Of a stretch of 64,000 nucleotides of DNA, positions 23,735 to 35,822 are shown in pieces; position 1 is the first letter of the stretch, and every line of letters starts with the position of its first letter. The notes beneath the pieces are model-generated. The model saw nothing but the letters and a program-made list of their open reading frames with translations. It had not been told where the DNA came from and did not search any database. The DNA comes from Cephalotrichum gorgonifer (Eukaryota; Ascomycota; Sordariomycetes; Microascales; Microascaceae): assembly GCA_900312665.1 (NCBI GenBank), contig ONZQ02000010.1:1324278-1388277 (forward strand), read 5' to 3'. A program made the translations under genes and the position numbers.

Positions 23735-24187
23735 TTGGCCCGTGGAGGGTGAGCCGATATACTTAGAGCTTAGGATAGCAGTATATATGTGATCACCAAG
23801 GTTTCCGAGAATTAGCAAGTGGTCGGTCAGTGTCAGTACAATCTATCGATGAAAGCGTTTCTGACCGGATTGGGTCAGTTCGACTGATTGTCCCGTCCCC
23901 CACCGTCCCGTCCCGCCCATTGGTCCTACTATAATGTAATTATATGTTGGACGCCAGCCACACCAGGCACCTCATTCCCGCTAAAGACAATGATGTGGCC
24001 TCAGGCACAGACCACACAACCAAGCCAGCTTAAGTCAGTGAGCCGCTTTCTCGCAGGCTTCAAATTCCTACTTTCATCCGGGACAATCGACGCTTTTTGC
24101 ATCTCATCGGGATCGCGCTCATCTTGACAGCCCCGTTTTCACTACAAACTTATCGCAACCTATCGCATCTATCTCAGTCGGACGACC
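23735..24187. other. Intergenic
   Basis: 453 bp between co-oriented MFS and DUF1772 genes. A CT/CCGTCCCGTCCCG-like stretch at 23890-23920; no other feature. Confidence 0.5.
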
Positions 24188-24796
24188 ATGTCAACTCGTA
24201 TTGCTCAAATCTTTGGTATCGCCGGAGCTGCATGGCTCGCAGGTGTGTTCCCTTCTCCGTCCACCTTTTTAACACGATGACAAAGGAGTTAAATCATTCA
24301 TTGCGGGACAGGCAATATCGCGTCTCTTTCCCTTATCACGGTGCCTGCCTTGACACAGGCTCATACCGACGACGGTGTCCCACCCAGTACCCTCGCTCGG
24401 CAGTGGATGTATGTGTTTGAGCGGGGGAAGGCTCAGAATCCCCCGGTGGCACTGGCCACCACGGCCAGTCTTGGCTACCTTGCGTGGGTCAGTAGGGCAG
24501 GAACCTTGATCCACCAGACCGGCCTAAAAAGTCCGTCTCGGTTGTATGCCGTCGCAACCGTTCTCACGATAGGCGTCGTTCCATACACCATCGTTTTCAT
24601 GACTGGAACCAACAACTCGCTTTTGTCAAAGGCAGCGCAGGCAGTGGACAAGGGAGACAGAAAAGGTACCGAAGCCGAGGTAGAGGATGATGGGGTGGTC
24701 CTCGAGCTGGTCAAGAGATGGAATAACTACAACCTTTTCCGAAGTCTTTTGCCCTTACTTGGCGCTGTCAGTGCCCTCGTGGCAACTCTTGTATGA
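24188..24796 (+). CDS. DUF1772 family membrane protein (anthrone-oxygenase-like)
   Basis: Exons 24188..24242 and 24312..24796, 179 aa; a 69-bp intron, phase consistent. The family mark is an N-terminal TM with Ala/Gly (IAQIFGIAGAAWLAGNIASL) ending SLITVPAL. Then come a conserved Trp-Tyr segment (LARQWMYVFERGK), two middle TMs, the FMTGTNNSL motif and a C-terminal TM (NLFRSLLPLLGAVSALVATL). DUF1772 proteins include cofactor-free anthrone oxidases of polyketide pathways (HypC/EncC type), and also occur in catabolic clusters. It could oxidise an aromatic intermediate beside the FAD monooxygenase and dioxygenase. The exact reaction is unknown. Confidence 0.85.
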
Positions 24797-25071
24797 GTTA
24801 TAAATGTTTAGTTGTCGCTGTTACAGTTATTTGTACCTCAATGTATCGTCACATAGGGACTTGGACGTTCGTCATTACACCTCGGTGCTCATTACAATGT
24901 AGTGGGCGCCAAGCATCCGAGACGTTGGCGCCATATTTGAGGGAGCTAAATATTCGAGTACTGGAAGGATACAACGGGCGATAAGAAAAAAAGTCTCTCC
25001 CGCTGGGCCAGAACTATTGAGGTTCCCACATCGCAATTCATCAATTTCCTAGCACCCTAGTCCTTAGATCC

Positions 25072-27649
25072 TTAGCCGCCCCAGGCAAGATTGTCCAGTA
25101 AATTCTCCAGTATCGAAGCATAGCGACGAGATATCCCCCAGTGTCCGACGCGCCGCAGTAAGTCGACTATGTAGCAGAGTATACTGGCATCGATGTGCGA
25201 AAACATCGCTTGCGAAGATACATCGCTGCCTGTGCAGTCCATAGCGCCAGTCTGCTCCGATACTCGAAACTCGGGTATATCGAGGTCGTCGTGACTCACG
25301 GGCGTGTTGAGGCTAACGCCCGTAGCGGATGTTATGTAGTTATATATGACGATCCCAGAGTAGAAGAGTGCCTTGGGTACGTGTATGGCCACCCCCGCGC
25401 CATTTGGTAGTTTGTCGATGTGTTTCAGAATGAAGAGAGCATGGAGGACGCTGCGCCGGGCCTCGGATGATACAGACCATTGCTTCGCATCCTCCTCGGC
25501 TCTCCTCTGAGTCATTGGTCCGTCGCGGCCAATAGCTCGCTCCAAAAGATCGAAGTCGGCGTACAGTATCAGGAAAGCTTCATGCCAAAGAATATGAAGA
25601 CTTGTTGGCTCCTGGGGTTGGCGTTGAAGGATTCCGGAGAAGTCGTTATACCATGTGAGAAGAGTGTCACGGAATTGCTGGACAGAAGGTGCGTCCAAGA
25701 CGAAGCATCGCATCTCTTGGATCGACGCCAGTATTCGGGAGAGGGCGGCATATGCGACCATATGTGACTCGCTAGGCGGAAGAAGTGGAAGCGGTGGGTT
25801 TAGGGATTGGTGAGAACAACCCGTATCGTTGTGGGTCCGTGGTGGATTATTCAGGAGTTCTTGCCACTGCGCTGCTGTTGCGGCAGAGAAGAGCTTCTCA
25901 GAACAGCACCCTGGCAGGTCAGCAGAGGTGTGTCGAAGAAGTGGCTCATGATGGAACGTGGTGGCAAACTCTGCGTCGTGTATGTGCAGCCCGATAGCCA
26001 GGCGATATGACTCTTCTCTACGAGCCCATGCCTTCCAAGCACCCTCCAAACTTGAATCATGGTTGTCGACTTGCGTCAACTCGGACGAGCGCCGTGCTTT
26101 GAGAAATCCGCCTTGGCGCGCCCACGCGATGACGGTCCCGTGGAAGCTCTCGGTCAAGATGAGATCCGAAGGGTGACCAGACAGCATCCCGAACGTTTGA
26201 CCGATCGTTGCCGCCTGGATAAGGGAAAGGACCTCTCGACGATCGCGGCGGATATAAGAGTCCCACTACCGGGACGTTAGGAAAAAGACGATTAGAAGGA
26301 CCTAGGGGAACTCACGGAGGTCAAGATCGCTTTATTCAAGGTTCGGAATATCTTCCTGCCTTGTGTTTCCGCTCTTGAGGAGCCTATGAAGAGGGCCCCT
26401 ATTGAGCATATTGATAGTAATAAGAGAGCGTTTTCCGAAGACGGCCGGAACGATTGAGGATGTATGAGCGGGAGGACCGGGTTAAACCTGGTGAAGTATA
26501 GCCTTATGCAAAGATTCTATAGGAATTGAGTCAGTTAAGATTATACACCAGGTACTGGAAGAACTATGATTCAGGTTTGGCTATTAATGATTATGGAAAC
26601 AGCGAAGACTCACGAGAAAATCTGCGGATGGCAAAACATGCTCATCTATGGTCGGACGTAAGCGGTAAGAGAGGTCCGTCCTGTAAGCCTCATCTACATG
26701 CCCCTTGTCTGACGAAGACGGAGCGTCCGGAGAGGTGGGGGGTGGGCCGCCTCGGGATATCCTAGTGTGCCAGTTTTGCTGAACCGAAGATAGTGGCTGA
26801 GATGCGTCCTGGGTGCTATTAAGCTGCGCCACATTGTTTCCAATGTCTGGCGGGCGGTCGCTCGAGTAGGAAGTGCCGGGGTTCCGGTTACCCCATCCGG
26901 AGATGGCGGTTGTGATGGTATCGTTGAGCGCCGCAATGTCGAAATTACTTCCCAACAGCCACGCAGAGTCGTGGACGTTGAAGTTGAGATCCAGGAAATC
27001 AAGGTCTGTGGGCGTGTTAATAATACTGGCAGGAAAGCCTGGGAAATATGCCGTTTCTCCCTCTGATCCAGAAGCACCGGCGCGGGAAAAGGTTTCAGGG
27101 CCAGCCTCTCCATTAATAGAACGTCGCTGTCCCGCGTGGCATTCTGGGTCCTTATCCGGGTTGGCATCTGCGTGGACATCATCCATGCAGGCATCGCTGG
27201 AGGGCGGCGTGGAAGTGGAAATGGAGACGTCATAGCGGGCTTCCGCGGCGATACTATGTCTCCGAGTCCGTACACTGTCCGTGACGACTATTTCGCATAA
27301 CTCTGAATCTTCCGTAGCAGTCACTGGCGAGAGGCCGACCTCGGTCACACCACTGCCGATTATCTCTCGGCGCGAATGTGTGCGGTGATGTCGTTGCAGC
27401 GAGTCACTTGCAGGTTGTCAATATATCTTTCGATAGACGCAGGTAGACTAGAATCACTCACTAGCGACTATACTTTCTGTCACAGACATTGCACTCAAAG
27501 GGCCGCTCCTTGGTGTGGGATCGGATGTGACGTTTGAGGTGCTCAGTCTTGGAAAATACCTGCCCGCAGTAATCACATCGTCGAGGGGGCTTTGCGTGTG
27601 GACCCCTGTTGAAACGACCCTCTCCAGTAGGACCGTCCTGTTGCGACAT
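25072..27649 (-). CDS. C2H2 zinc-finger / fungal-specific domain transcription factor
   Basis: Exons complement(25072..26265, 26316..26516, 26614..27406, 27462..27649), 791 aa; introns of 50, 97 and 55 bp with GTGAGT donors. The start used is MSQQDG (27649); an in-frame ATG 96 bp upstream (27745) would add 32 residues. Two C2H2 fingers span residues 25-73: CDYCGQVFSKTEHLKRHIRS, then CNVCDRKYSRYDSLQRHHRT. An acidic/Ser-rich linker follows. The fungal transcription-factor domain begins at ~328 with LYFTRFNPVLPLIHPQSF and SICSIGALFIGS, and runs to the C-terminus. It is nuclear. Its place at the edge of the dioxygenase/monooxygenase/MFS/DUF1772 group makes it the likely pathway regulator; this is inference. 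Confidence 0.87.
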
Positions 27650-28886
27650 GCCGCCAACTTCGGTAATACAACTACTCGTTACACCGCATAGGAAGGAAAC
27701 AGAAAACAGATAGTAAAGTCGTGGGGCTACTCGTACGGGTTCCATGTTCTGCGGATTGCGGGGAAGTGCTCGTTATTAATGTGTACAAAGTACATCCAGC
27801 GTGTGGCGATTACATAACCATCATGCCACCTCGTTTCCGACTGTTTTCCTCAATCGTCACTTTGCACATAAAACACTAGTGCTCGGATAAAGCATGGTCA
27901 TTTTCGTCGAAGTCCATATCCCTCATGCGGTCTTTAACTTCGGGGTCTCGAGTGTGCTGTGGTAGGCGTTGTATGTGGCTAATAATACGCTCGGATGCGT
28001 TGACCCAATGCTAAGAGACGCCGAGCCGGTTTCGAGGGCTACAACGCGAACTTGCGCGCACAATGCCTGTAATATAGACCCGGAGAATGACAACGGACAA
28101 GGCATTCAGTCAATGCCTTTCCTGGTTATTTTAACGTCACCAGATCATGCCAGTGGAGCTGCAGTGGAGCCGGACAGCAGGTCCCGCAGCAGGTCTCGTA
28201 CGAGTACTTCTTTTCTGATCCGACAAAGCCATTATCCGAAATTTAGTCTTGTGGTAATAGGTCCCGCCAATATTTCCGGATCCGGCAAGCTAACAGCCAC
28301 GACATTTGGTCCCGCAATCCTGTCCCGCAAGATGTGGACCCTCGCTTTCGCTAGCGTGTGGGGTATTATACTTCTAAATTGAGTATGGTACCAAAGTAAA
28401 AGAGAAAGTTGTGTTGGCAGGTGAGTCCACTCGCCGGCTCAACATCCGATCCCTTGACCCTGTGTCTCTCAAGCAGCCAAGTGATATAGAGAGGACCGGT
28501 CTCGGAACGGTTGTTATTTCTCTTGAATATTTCATCACAATTGGTGTATATCGACCTTGGCTGGAAGGACTGTCTGTGCGTTGTCATTCACTCATGGCTT
28601 CGCGTGGCTTATAGAAAAACTGCGAACGTGTTACCACTACCTACAAGTCGCACCTGCAAGTACCTTACTGTGCTACCCATTTCCTCCAAAAAATTGTCTC
28701 GCAAATTCGTGGAACTCTCGCAGCCTCTCACACTGTCGTGTACTCTGACGCTCGTCGTAGAAGTGGCTCAGTCTATCGCACAATTCCTTTGTATTCGCCT
28801 CAGTACTTCCGCTCGCCGACTCATAAACCTGAAGCCTAAACATCTGCAAATCAAGCGCATAATCAACCGGCGAGGTAGATTTAAAT
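27650..28886. other. Long intergenic
   Basis: 1.24 kb upstream of the C2H2 regulator and downstream of the RBR gene; it includes the regulator's 5' region. The ORF at 27969-28382 shows no domain or compositional support. No repeats or RNA genes seen. Confidence 0.5.
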
Positions 28887-30542
28887 CTAATACCTCCTTA
28901 TAGCCTCCTCGAGTGAATTCCCCAGAAGCATAAGTGGTTCTTGCGCCGAGCGGATGCGGAAATAACAGCCCTCACGGTGCGCAGTCGGTCCATGCCTTTG
29001 GACGTCCTCCCAATCGGCCAGACACTCCCAACAAAACTCAAAGCGACAGTTGGGCCTTGAGCACGTCATATGAAAACACCCAGCGGCCTTCATGAAGGGC
29101 GCCCCACACTTTGGGCACGGCTTCGTCTATTGCCGGAGAAGCCGTTCTGTCTCGGCTATGCTAGGGTCGCCGTGCAGATGAAAGTTGTCGAATTCTCTGC
29201 ATGTCATCCCGTCGTGCCACGCTCGCTGGTGCTTGAAGCACATAAGGAAGCCGCAGTGGTTACAATCGATCTTATTGACCTCCGGGATGCTGTCGTCAAG
29301 CCTCGGAACGTCATGGATCTGGCCGTTTCTGCAGCCTGGACGAAGGCACCAGAGGAACCCTTCCTGGCCGCTTAGCACGGCTGCTAATTGCAGTTTTTCC
29401 CATCTCCGGAAGGCCTTGGCGCCAGCAAGCAGCTTTACTTGCTTCTGGGCGTAGACTTGGCCGCAGTCAGGCATGAAACATTTGACTGGGCCCCTGGCGG
29501 AGTGGACTTGTTGCTTCATGTATCTCGAGATACACTTGATACATATGTCCAGGGCATGGTGTTTCGCACACTCCGGAAGTACGGATTGGGGCGGAAAGTG
29601 TCGGACCCTCAGTGGCCAAGGACCGGGAAAGTCGACTAGGATCTTTTCCCAGCTAGCCCGGTCTTCGGGCGTATCGCTGATGACGTCGGAGTAGGTCTCG
29701 GCACATATTGCGCAGTCTTTTCGGTAATCCCTTTTGAAGAAATCCCAGAAAATAGGCACGTTGAGAATCCGGGTGCCGTCCTTTGATTCTATCTTCAATA
29801 CCGTGACGACCCCAGCGTGCCATTTCACTTTCATGTAGCCGCTACGGATGAGGTCCGTGTGGAAACCCGAAGAAATATTGAGAGCCTCGGGGGTCGATGA
29901 CCTTCCCGTTCGCCGGGACTCGAGGTCTCTCCTCAAGCGGGTTGCGTTTGCCACGCGGGAGCCAGCACTACCATCGGATTTCAGACCACGTGGCATTATA
30001 AAGACCCGACTGTACCCAAACCCACGGTCCTCGCAATCTTGAAGAGTGCACTTCAGCCAATCTGTCGAACCCAGTTGGTAAAGCCAGTCCGCTTCGACGC
30101 GGCTTTTGACACCTTTAGCAAAGCACCGTATGCAGACTACCCGCTTGCAACACGTGGTTCTCTGAAGCGACACCCCTTCGGCGCTTAATATAGGTAGAAG
30201 AGGGAGGGGCGGGAATGAGAGAATGTTCAACAAATAGGAGTCCTTAGAATCAGGGTGTAGGCTTGTAGGGACAGCGTGTCCCGGAATCCCACAAGTTATG
30301 CACTCCGCTTCGACGGGGCCGAGTAATTCTTTTGGCACGGAGATAACGACGGAACCGACGCTGTCTACGCCGGAAGAGGACGAGGAATGGGTATCTTCTT
30401 TGGGTTGATCTCGATCAAGCGGGTGGTGCAGTCTGCCTCGACTATTGCCGATTATTGGGATCTGCTGGCCATGATCCCCGAGTGATGCTGAGTCTGGGCC
30501 CTGGGCTAGCAACAGTCTGTCAGCTATTCGTCTGCCGGACAT
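28887..30542 (-). pseudogene. RING-IBR-RING (RBR) E3 ubiquitin ligase, interrupted by in-frame TAG
   Basis: One continuous frame of 551 codons from the ATG at 30542, broken only by TAG at 29127-29129. The N-terminal ~260 residues are family-specific, with Cys pairs (CITCG, CCKRVVCIRCF). RING1 is CAICAETYS...ICIKCISRYM...CFMPDC. IBR is WCLRPGCRNGQIH...CNHCGFLMCFKHQRAWHDGMTC. After the stop, RING2 continues in the same frame: CPKCGAPFMKAAGCFHMTC...CWECLADW, including the catalytic Cys in AGC. The stretch from the end of the IBR to the stop contains no GT, so no GT-AG intron could remove the stop and keep both domains. CAG-to-TAG at this point would be a C-to-T change. Either a recent nonsense allele, stop readthrough, or a sequence error. 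Without readthrough the product lacks its catalytic RING2. Confidence 0.82.
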
Positions 30543-31365
30543 GGTTGGGGTGCTGTGTCTTTTTGGAATGCTTATAGCTCTCCGTCAAGACTAAGATCAG
30601 GTCAAACATAGGCGGGGTATTGTACCAGGATGGTGAGAAAAGAGAGGAGGGGGGTGTTTGGGGGGGGAGAAAGGGGGGGGGGGGGGGGGGGTCGTACTGA
30701 AATGAGGCCGTCCATTACGTGGCGTTCTGGACTCTGCATTATTGGTGTCATGGCATGAACCTTCCTGGCCAGTTAGGAACGGGTGGAAATATAAACCGGC
30801 GATGTTTGGGCTTGATAAATAAGCACGTCTATTGGCCCTGCAGCCACGCAACATCACCAACTAGGAGCCGCGTAGTAATGATGCCTTCTCAGGAGTCTCG
30901 CCCGGGGAGTCGTCGCATTCGCCCTCGGGATCATGTTCCATGTATAATGGGTCATCGCTAGAAGGAAGATTACTTATATTCGATGAGATGTCGTTGAACG
31001 CGCTTGTGGGGCGCTTATGGATGCGATTTTAGCTTCGGACACTGCGGAGTATCGTCTCCAGTCGTCTGGGTCGCCAAGATTGGTCAGAAGACATGTTGGT
31101 AGGACTGTAGGGTTTGTAGGATTATTGTCACATGCAAGCACATAATATCGCCTACCTCATAAAGCTAGTTAGTGCCTGACCCCTCAAAGAATGTCAGGCG
31201 CGCAAATGTGCGCGCAATATGGGGCGAATGTGCAACTCCACAGAATTTACACTTTCCAGATCCGAAATGTATAGACATCGAGCTGTGTGTATTTAGGTCA
31301 CGGAGGTACGGCATCTAGACGAATTCATGACCTAGCCTTTATTCTTTTCGGCAACATTTCCAATC
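30543..31365. other. Intergenic with G-rich homopurine tract
   Basis: 823 bp between divergent RBR (minus) and HET (plus) genes. Positions ~30645-30692 are a homopurine stretch ending in a run of about 20 G, capable of G-quadruplex formation and also prone to sequencing error. No gene supported. Confidence 0.6.
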
Positions 31366-33553
31366 ATGGCGCCCTATCAGTACTCACCCTTGCTTGATCC
31401 ATCGGCGGATATACGTCTCCTCACTCTATTGCCGGGAAAACCTGACGATGATATCTGCTTGACCATTTCCCACGAACCCCTGCGCAGGCCAGGTACCGAG
31501 CCTCTCAATCAACGCATGACTCTCGATGACGTACGAAAAACTTTGCCGAGTAACTGGGACGTAGACGAAACTCTCGACGGCCGTTACTTGTTTGAGCAGT
31601 CCGACACCACTTTCTGGACCCATCCCGACCCCGATGTCCCCCCTTCTTCTTATCAACTACCACCTGAGGTATCGCATCCCGGCTTCCAGCCACAATACGA
31701 GGCCCTCTCCTACACATGGGGAACAAGCGACGATCCAGAAACAGCCTTCATCCAAGCCTCCGACGACAACACATCGCACTCAACATTGCAAATCACCCAG
31801 AACCTGGCGGCCGCACTCAGACATTTCCGCCACGGCCAGGAGGCCCGAAGGCTCTGGGTCGACGCAGTATGCATCAACCAGAACGATATCCCCGAGCGAG
31901 ACAGCCAAGTCCTCCGCATGGCGGACATCTACCAGCTCGCACACCGCGTCGTCGTCTGGCTCGGCCCCGAGTCGGGCGATAGCAAGCTAGCACTCGACAC
32001 GCTCGGCCACCTCGGATCTCAGGCCGTTGCCAGCAAACGGAGTACACTGTACTCCTCCCCAGAAGCCAATCACTCGGACTGGTTCCGTTCGAGAAAAACG
32101 CTTCCCTTTGACGATCGGGCGTGGGTCGCGATACACAACTTGGTCAAGCGGTCCTGGTTCGACCGGCTCTGGGTCATCCAGGAGATCCATCTCGCAAACC
32201 CTACAGCCATACTCCAGTGCGGGTTCGACACCGTCCCATGGATGCAGCTCCGCGTTGCCCTAATCTGCCTCAGCAACAAAGTACAGCTCCCCTCCCGAGA
32301 GCTCTTCAACCGGGTTAGATACCAGCAGTCCTTCGCGCGGAACCTTCGCCCCGTGGGCATGCCCGACCTGCTCCTCCTATCCCAGATTAATCTCTGCGCT
32401 AATCCGAGGGACAAGATCTACGGGATACTTGGACTGGCCCCCAAGAAGATCGCCGCTCGGATCCGGCCGCAGTATTCACTTCCGACGGCGGAGGTGTACA
32501 AGGATGCATTCCTCGTTATAGTTGATGAGATGAAATCTCTCACGGGCCTTCTTTCTTGCAACCTTGCTGGCAGGCAGACCCCCAATCTTCCCTCATGGGT
32601 CCCTGATTGGTCCGTACCAGACCCGCCGTCGACTGTGAACGAGAGTTTCGCGTCAGGCAGGTCCCACCCTCACATCAGCTTCAGGGTCCCCGACGTGCTG
32701 GAGGTCGCCGGCATACACGTCACGACAGTCCGTGAAGTCAAGGGACCAGCCCCCAGGACTGAACTAGAGGTCCTCTCATCGATTCGCAACTGGGCACCCC
32801 CGAATATGACAGAAGGGAAGTACCCCAATGGGGAGAGCTTGATAGATGCCTTCGCTGCAACCGTCATTAGCGACCTGTTGAGAGAGAGGTTCCCGCGGTT
32901 TGGTCCCGCCCCAACTGCTGCTGAGTGGAAGGCGACTCTGCTGGCCATACTATCCGACGACCAAAACGTGAATACGAGGTTGCTGGGATATATGACAGGA
33001 CGAGCGTTCATCACCACAGATACGGGCCATTTTGGTCTCGGGATAGAATGCGCCAAACCAGGTGAGTGCCATTAACAACTTCAATCGAGGAACAATGAGA
33101 CCGAGGTTTTTCCAGTGGTAAACTAACCTTTTTCGATCAGGCGACCGTATCTGTGCCATCCTAGGGTGCAAAGATCTGCTCATTCTCCGACCTAATAATC
33201 AGCAAACCTACGAAGTGGTCGGCCCCTGTTCCATCCGCGGGTTCTGCGACGCGGAGGCTGTTCTAGGACCGCTCCCTTCCCCGTGGGCCGCGGTGATTCA
33301 CCGTCCTAATGTCGGGGGCGCCTTTCACTTCCAGAACCGCGAGACGGGGGAGAGCACGCACGTGGATCCTCGCCTCGAACCACTGCCTGTCGAATGGCAG
33401 GAGATTCGTCCCGAGGGAAAGGAGGACGATGTCAACGTGGCTAGCCGGTTTAGGAACAAGGACACGGGAGAGGTGATGGAGTCGGATCCGCGGATGCTTC
33501 CGGACGCCTTGAGGGATCGTGGTATCCCGCTTGAGAACTTTTGCCTCGTATAG
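31366..33553 (+). CDS. HET (heterokaryon incompatibility) domain protein
   Basis: Exons 31366..33061 and 33141..33553, 702 aa; a 79-bp intron (GTGAGT...CAG), phase consistent. The HET domain spans ~108-260 with the three classic blocks: YEALSYTWG, LRHFRHGQEARRLWVDAVCI followed by NQ, and VVVWLG. The downstream family segment includes WFDRLWVIQEIHLA and NPRDKIYGILGLA. The C-terminal ~130 residues contain GDRICAILGCKDLLILR and two related F-x-N-x-x-TGE...DPR segments that resemble degenerate WW-like repeats. There is no signal peptide. HET-domain proteins trigger cell death in vegetative incompatibility; the partner locus for this one is not evident. Confidence 0.92.
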
Positions 33554-34615
33554 GTTTCTTAGTTCCCGATCTGCCTGCATCATCAAGTGTTCGTAATGTA
33601 AATCACGGTAGTTGGCGAACTATAGTCCTGGCAAAAGCTGTTCCATACCCATCGTTCAATCACCTGGCTAATGCCGGAGTCAAGGGAAGCTAGCGCTATT
33701 TAAATTCTCCATGGTTTAGCTTATATTTCTAGTGCTAGGGAAGGAAAAGAGGCGCATGGGGTTTTCACCGAAAGGTATTTTCGGAGCTACTAATCTCCGA
33801 CCTATTCATGCATGTCATAGTGGAACGATGCTAGAAGTGTTCTCGAATGGGTGATGGGCACCTCACTAGCGTGCCCCGGATGGTTCGTTTTTCTTCCTAA
33901 TGGCCCCAGAGAAGAGAGAACAGACAAGAAGTAATGTACCTACTGTCAAATTTCCAAGTCGAAGGCGGCCAAGGCAATATACGAGTACTTCCATGTCAAG
34001 GGTAATTACGGAAAGGGAAATTGGATGACCATATCCTGAGCAACTGAGTAACCTGTCCCAGAAATGTTCGCCCCTAGATACCTCCATCCTATATACCTAA
34101 TCCCTCCTGTCACTCTGCAATCCCGACATATTCCTAGTCCAGGTAGGCCAAAGGAAAATTTTATCCACCTCCCACTTTTGCAGTGGGGAGCGAACGCTTG
34201 GCATGGGGGCTCAGCATGCTCGCATGAGTCGAGGAATCTTATCAGATGATCTAATGGGGTGGGCCCTGTTGCCCGATTCGTATTAGTCCCTCTGAAGGAA
34301 GACGACCGCCTTCCGATAAACGGAGTAGGCACATCTCGTACGTAGCATAACACTATCCGGGTGATTCATTCCATCGCCGAGATTACTCGGAACAGGACCA
34401 GGCCACTACCGCACTTTGCCTTTTCCACTAGCATATTTGGACGTGCAATGCGAGCCCTCGGACAACACCTTGGTGACAACATCTCCCTGTACTAATTCTA
34501 GTTTCGAATTCGCTGGATACACACTGTGTCAGCAAATTCAGTCTTCAGATATCCACTGCTATTCTCGAAACCGCCTGCCAGCACCAATTGCGATCTCTAC
34601 TCTCTCTCTCTTTAG
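33554..34615. other. Intergenic upstream of siderophore-esterase-like gene
   Basis: 1.06 kb. It contains an exact GATA-type ATCTGATAA site (minus strand, 34239-34247) and a CT repeat just before the esterase ATG (34600-34611). No gene supported. Confidence 0.6.
34239..34247 (-). promoter_or_regulatory. SreA/GATA-type iron-response site ATCTGATAA
   Basis: The plus strand reads TTATCAGAT, the exact reverse complement of ATCTGATAA. The known consensus of the fungal iron repressor SreA is ATCWGATAA. It lies ~370 bp upstream of the esterase ATG. The same site with the same flank (AATCTTATCAGAT) precedes the siderophore transporter. Confidence 0.6.
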
Positions 34616-35588
34616 ATGACCCGTATACAAATGGCCACGGGTGCCCAAGTCCATCTTCCTTACACAGGAACATGGGACCTCGACTCTGTCAGCGGTGATG
34701 TTTATAGGATTCAAGTGGCCTGGCCCATGCATTGGATGGATAGATCGGGTCACTCAGACGTCCCTGTTCTGTTAGCTTGCCTCAAAAAAAAACCCCCCGG
34801 GCGAGAACGCTAACAGAAGTCTTAGGTACATCGTAGACGGAAACGCCCTGTTCCTCACCGCCGCGGAGGCAGCATGGAGGAGATCCGCGACACCGCGCTT
34901 CCAAGGTGGCGGCCTCGTGGTCGCGATCGGATATCCCCTCCAGGACAAGGTCTTCAGCCCCCGTCGGAACAAGGACTTGACTCCCCCGAAACTTTCCGCG
35001 ACATCGAGGCCCTACGGCGGCGCGGGCGACTTCCTGGATTTCATTGAAGGAACCGTCAAGCCTTTCGTTGCAAAAGAGGTTCTGGCTGGGTCGACTTTGG
35101 GACGTGAAGCGCTGTTTGGACATTCATTTGGGGGACTGTTCTCTTTATACGCCCTCTTTAATCGACCGTCTCTGTTTGACTGTTTCATAGCAGCCAGCCC
35201 TTCGATATGGTGGGACGACCGTCTCATCTTGGAGTACGAGCAGCGGTTCCGCGAGGGGAAATGGGCCACTCAACACGCGGGGAAAGACCGCCCCGCGCTG
35301 ATGATAGCGTTTGGTACATGGGAGCAAGATGTGCCTCGCCAGGCTGGCGAAACAGAAGAAGAGTACCAGAATCGGTGGAATCGGGCGCAAGAACGGGGGA
35401 TGGTGGATAACGCAAAAGCGCTGTATGGTCGCCTGCACGGGTATGACCTTCTATCGGGGTTGGCGGTGAAGGAGTACCCAGGGGAAGACCACGGTACCGT
35501 GATGGCGTGCGCTTTGAGTCGCTTCTTGACTACATTCTTCGAAGAGTGGCCCATTTCTGTGGGACCGCCCCTAGGGGTCAGTCAGTAG
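34616..35588 (+). CDS. Siderophore esterase-like alpha/beta hydrolase (EstB/IroE type)
   Basis: Exons 34616..34770 and 34826..35588, 305 aa; a 55-bp intron (GTTAGC donor, GCTAAC branch), phase consistent. An alpha/beta-hydrolase of the esterase D/Fes family: VLLYIVDGNALF (~51-62), a nucleophile elbow GHSFGGLFSLY with Ser153, AASPSIWWDD (~185), and a late catalytic His in GEDHGT (~274). There is no signal peptide, so it is probably cytosolic. The fungal homologue EstB hydrolyses triacetylfusarinine C after uptake, freeing iron. It is tail to tail with a siderophore transporter, 234 bp apart, and each gene has an identical SreA-type site upstream. The triacetylfusarinine specificity is inferred from this pairing. 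Confidence 0.85.
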
Positions 35589-35822
35589 ACGGGCCTGATG
35601 CATGTTACATTCGGCGAATTATACCTTAGTAAACGTTCAAGCACGACCTTTACCATTAATCTTCATGAACAATTATCTCGTCATGCTTGACTCTCAAACC
35701 CTACTTCACCACGACTGCTTGCCTTCTCCCGCTTGCCTTCTCCCCCGCCATCTGAGCCCTCAGAACCTACGGTCTGCTCCTAACCCGGTATGATCCCCAC
35801 GTTCTATTCCTCTATAGCCCCC

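Noticed and set aside
27969..28382. 137-aa plus-strand ORF
   Set aside because: No domain, no promoter signal, repetitive CCCGCAG-like content.
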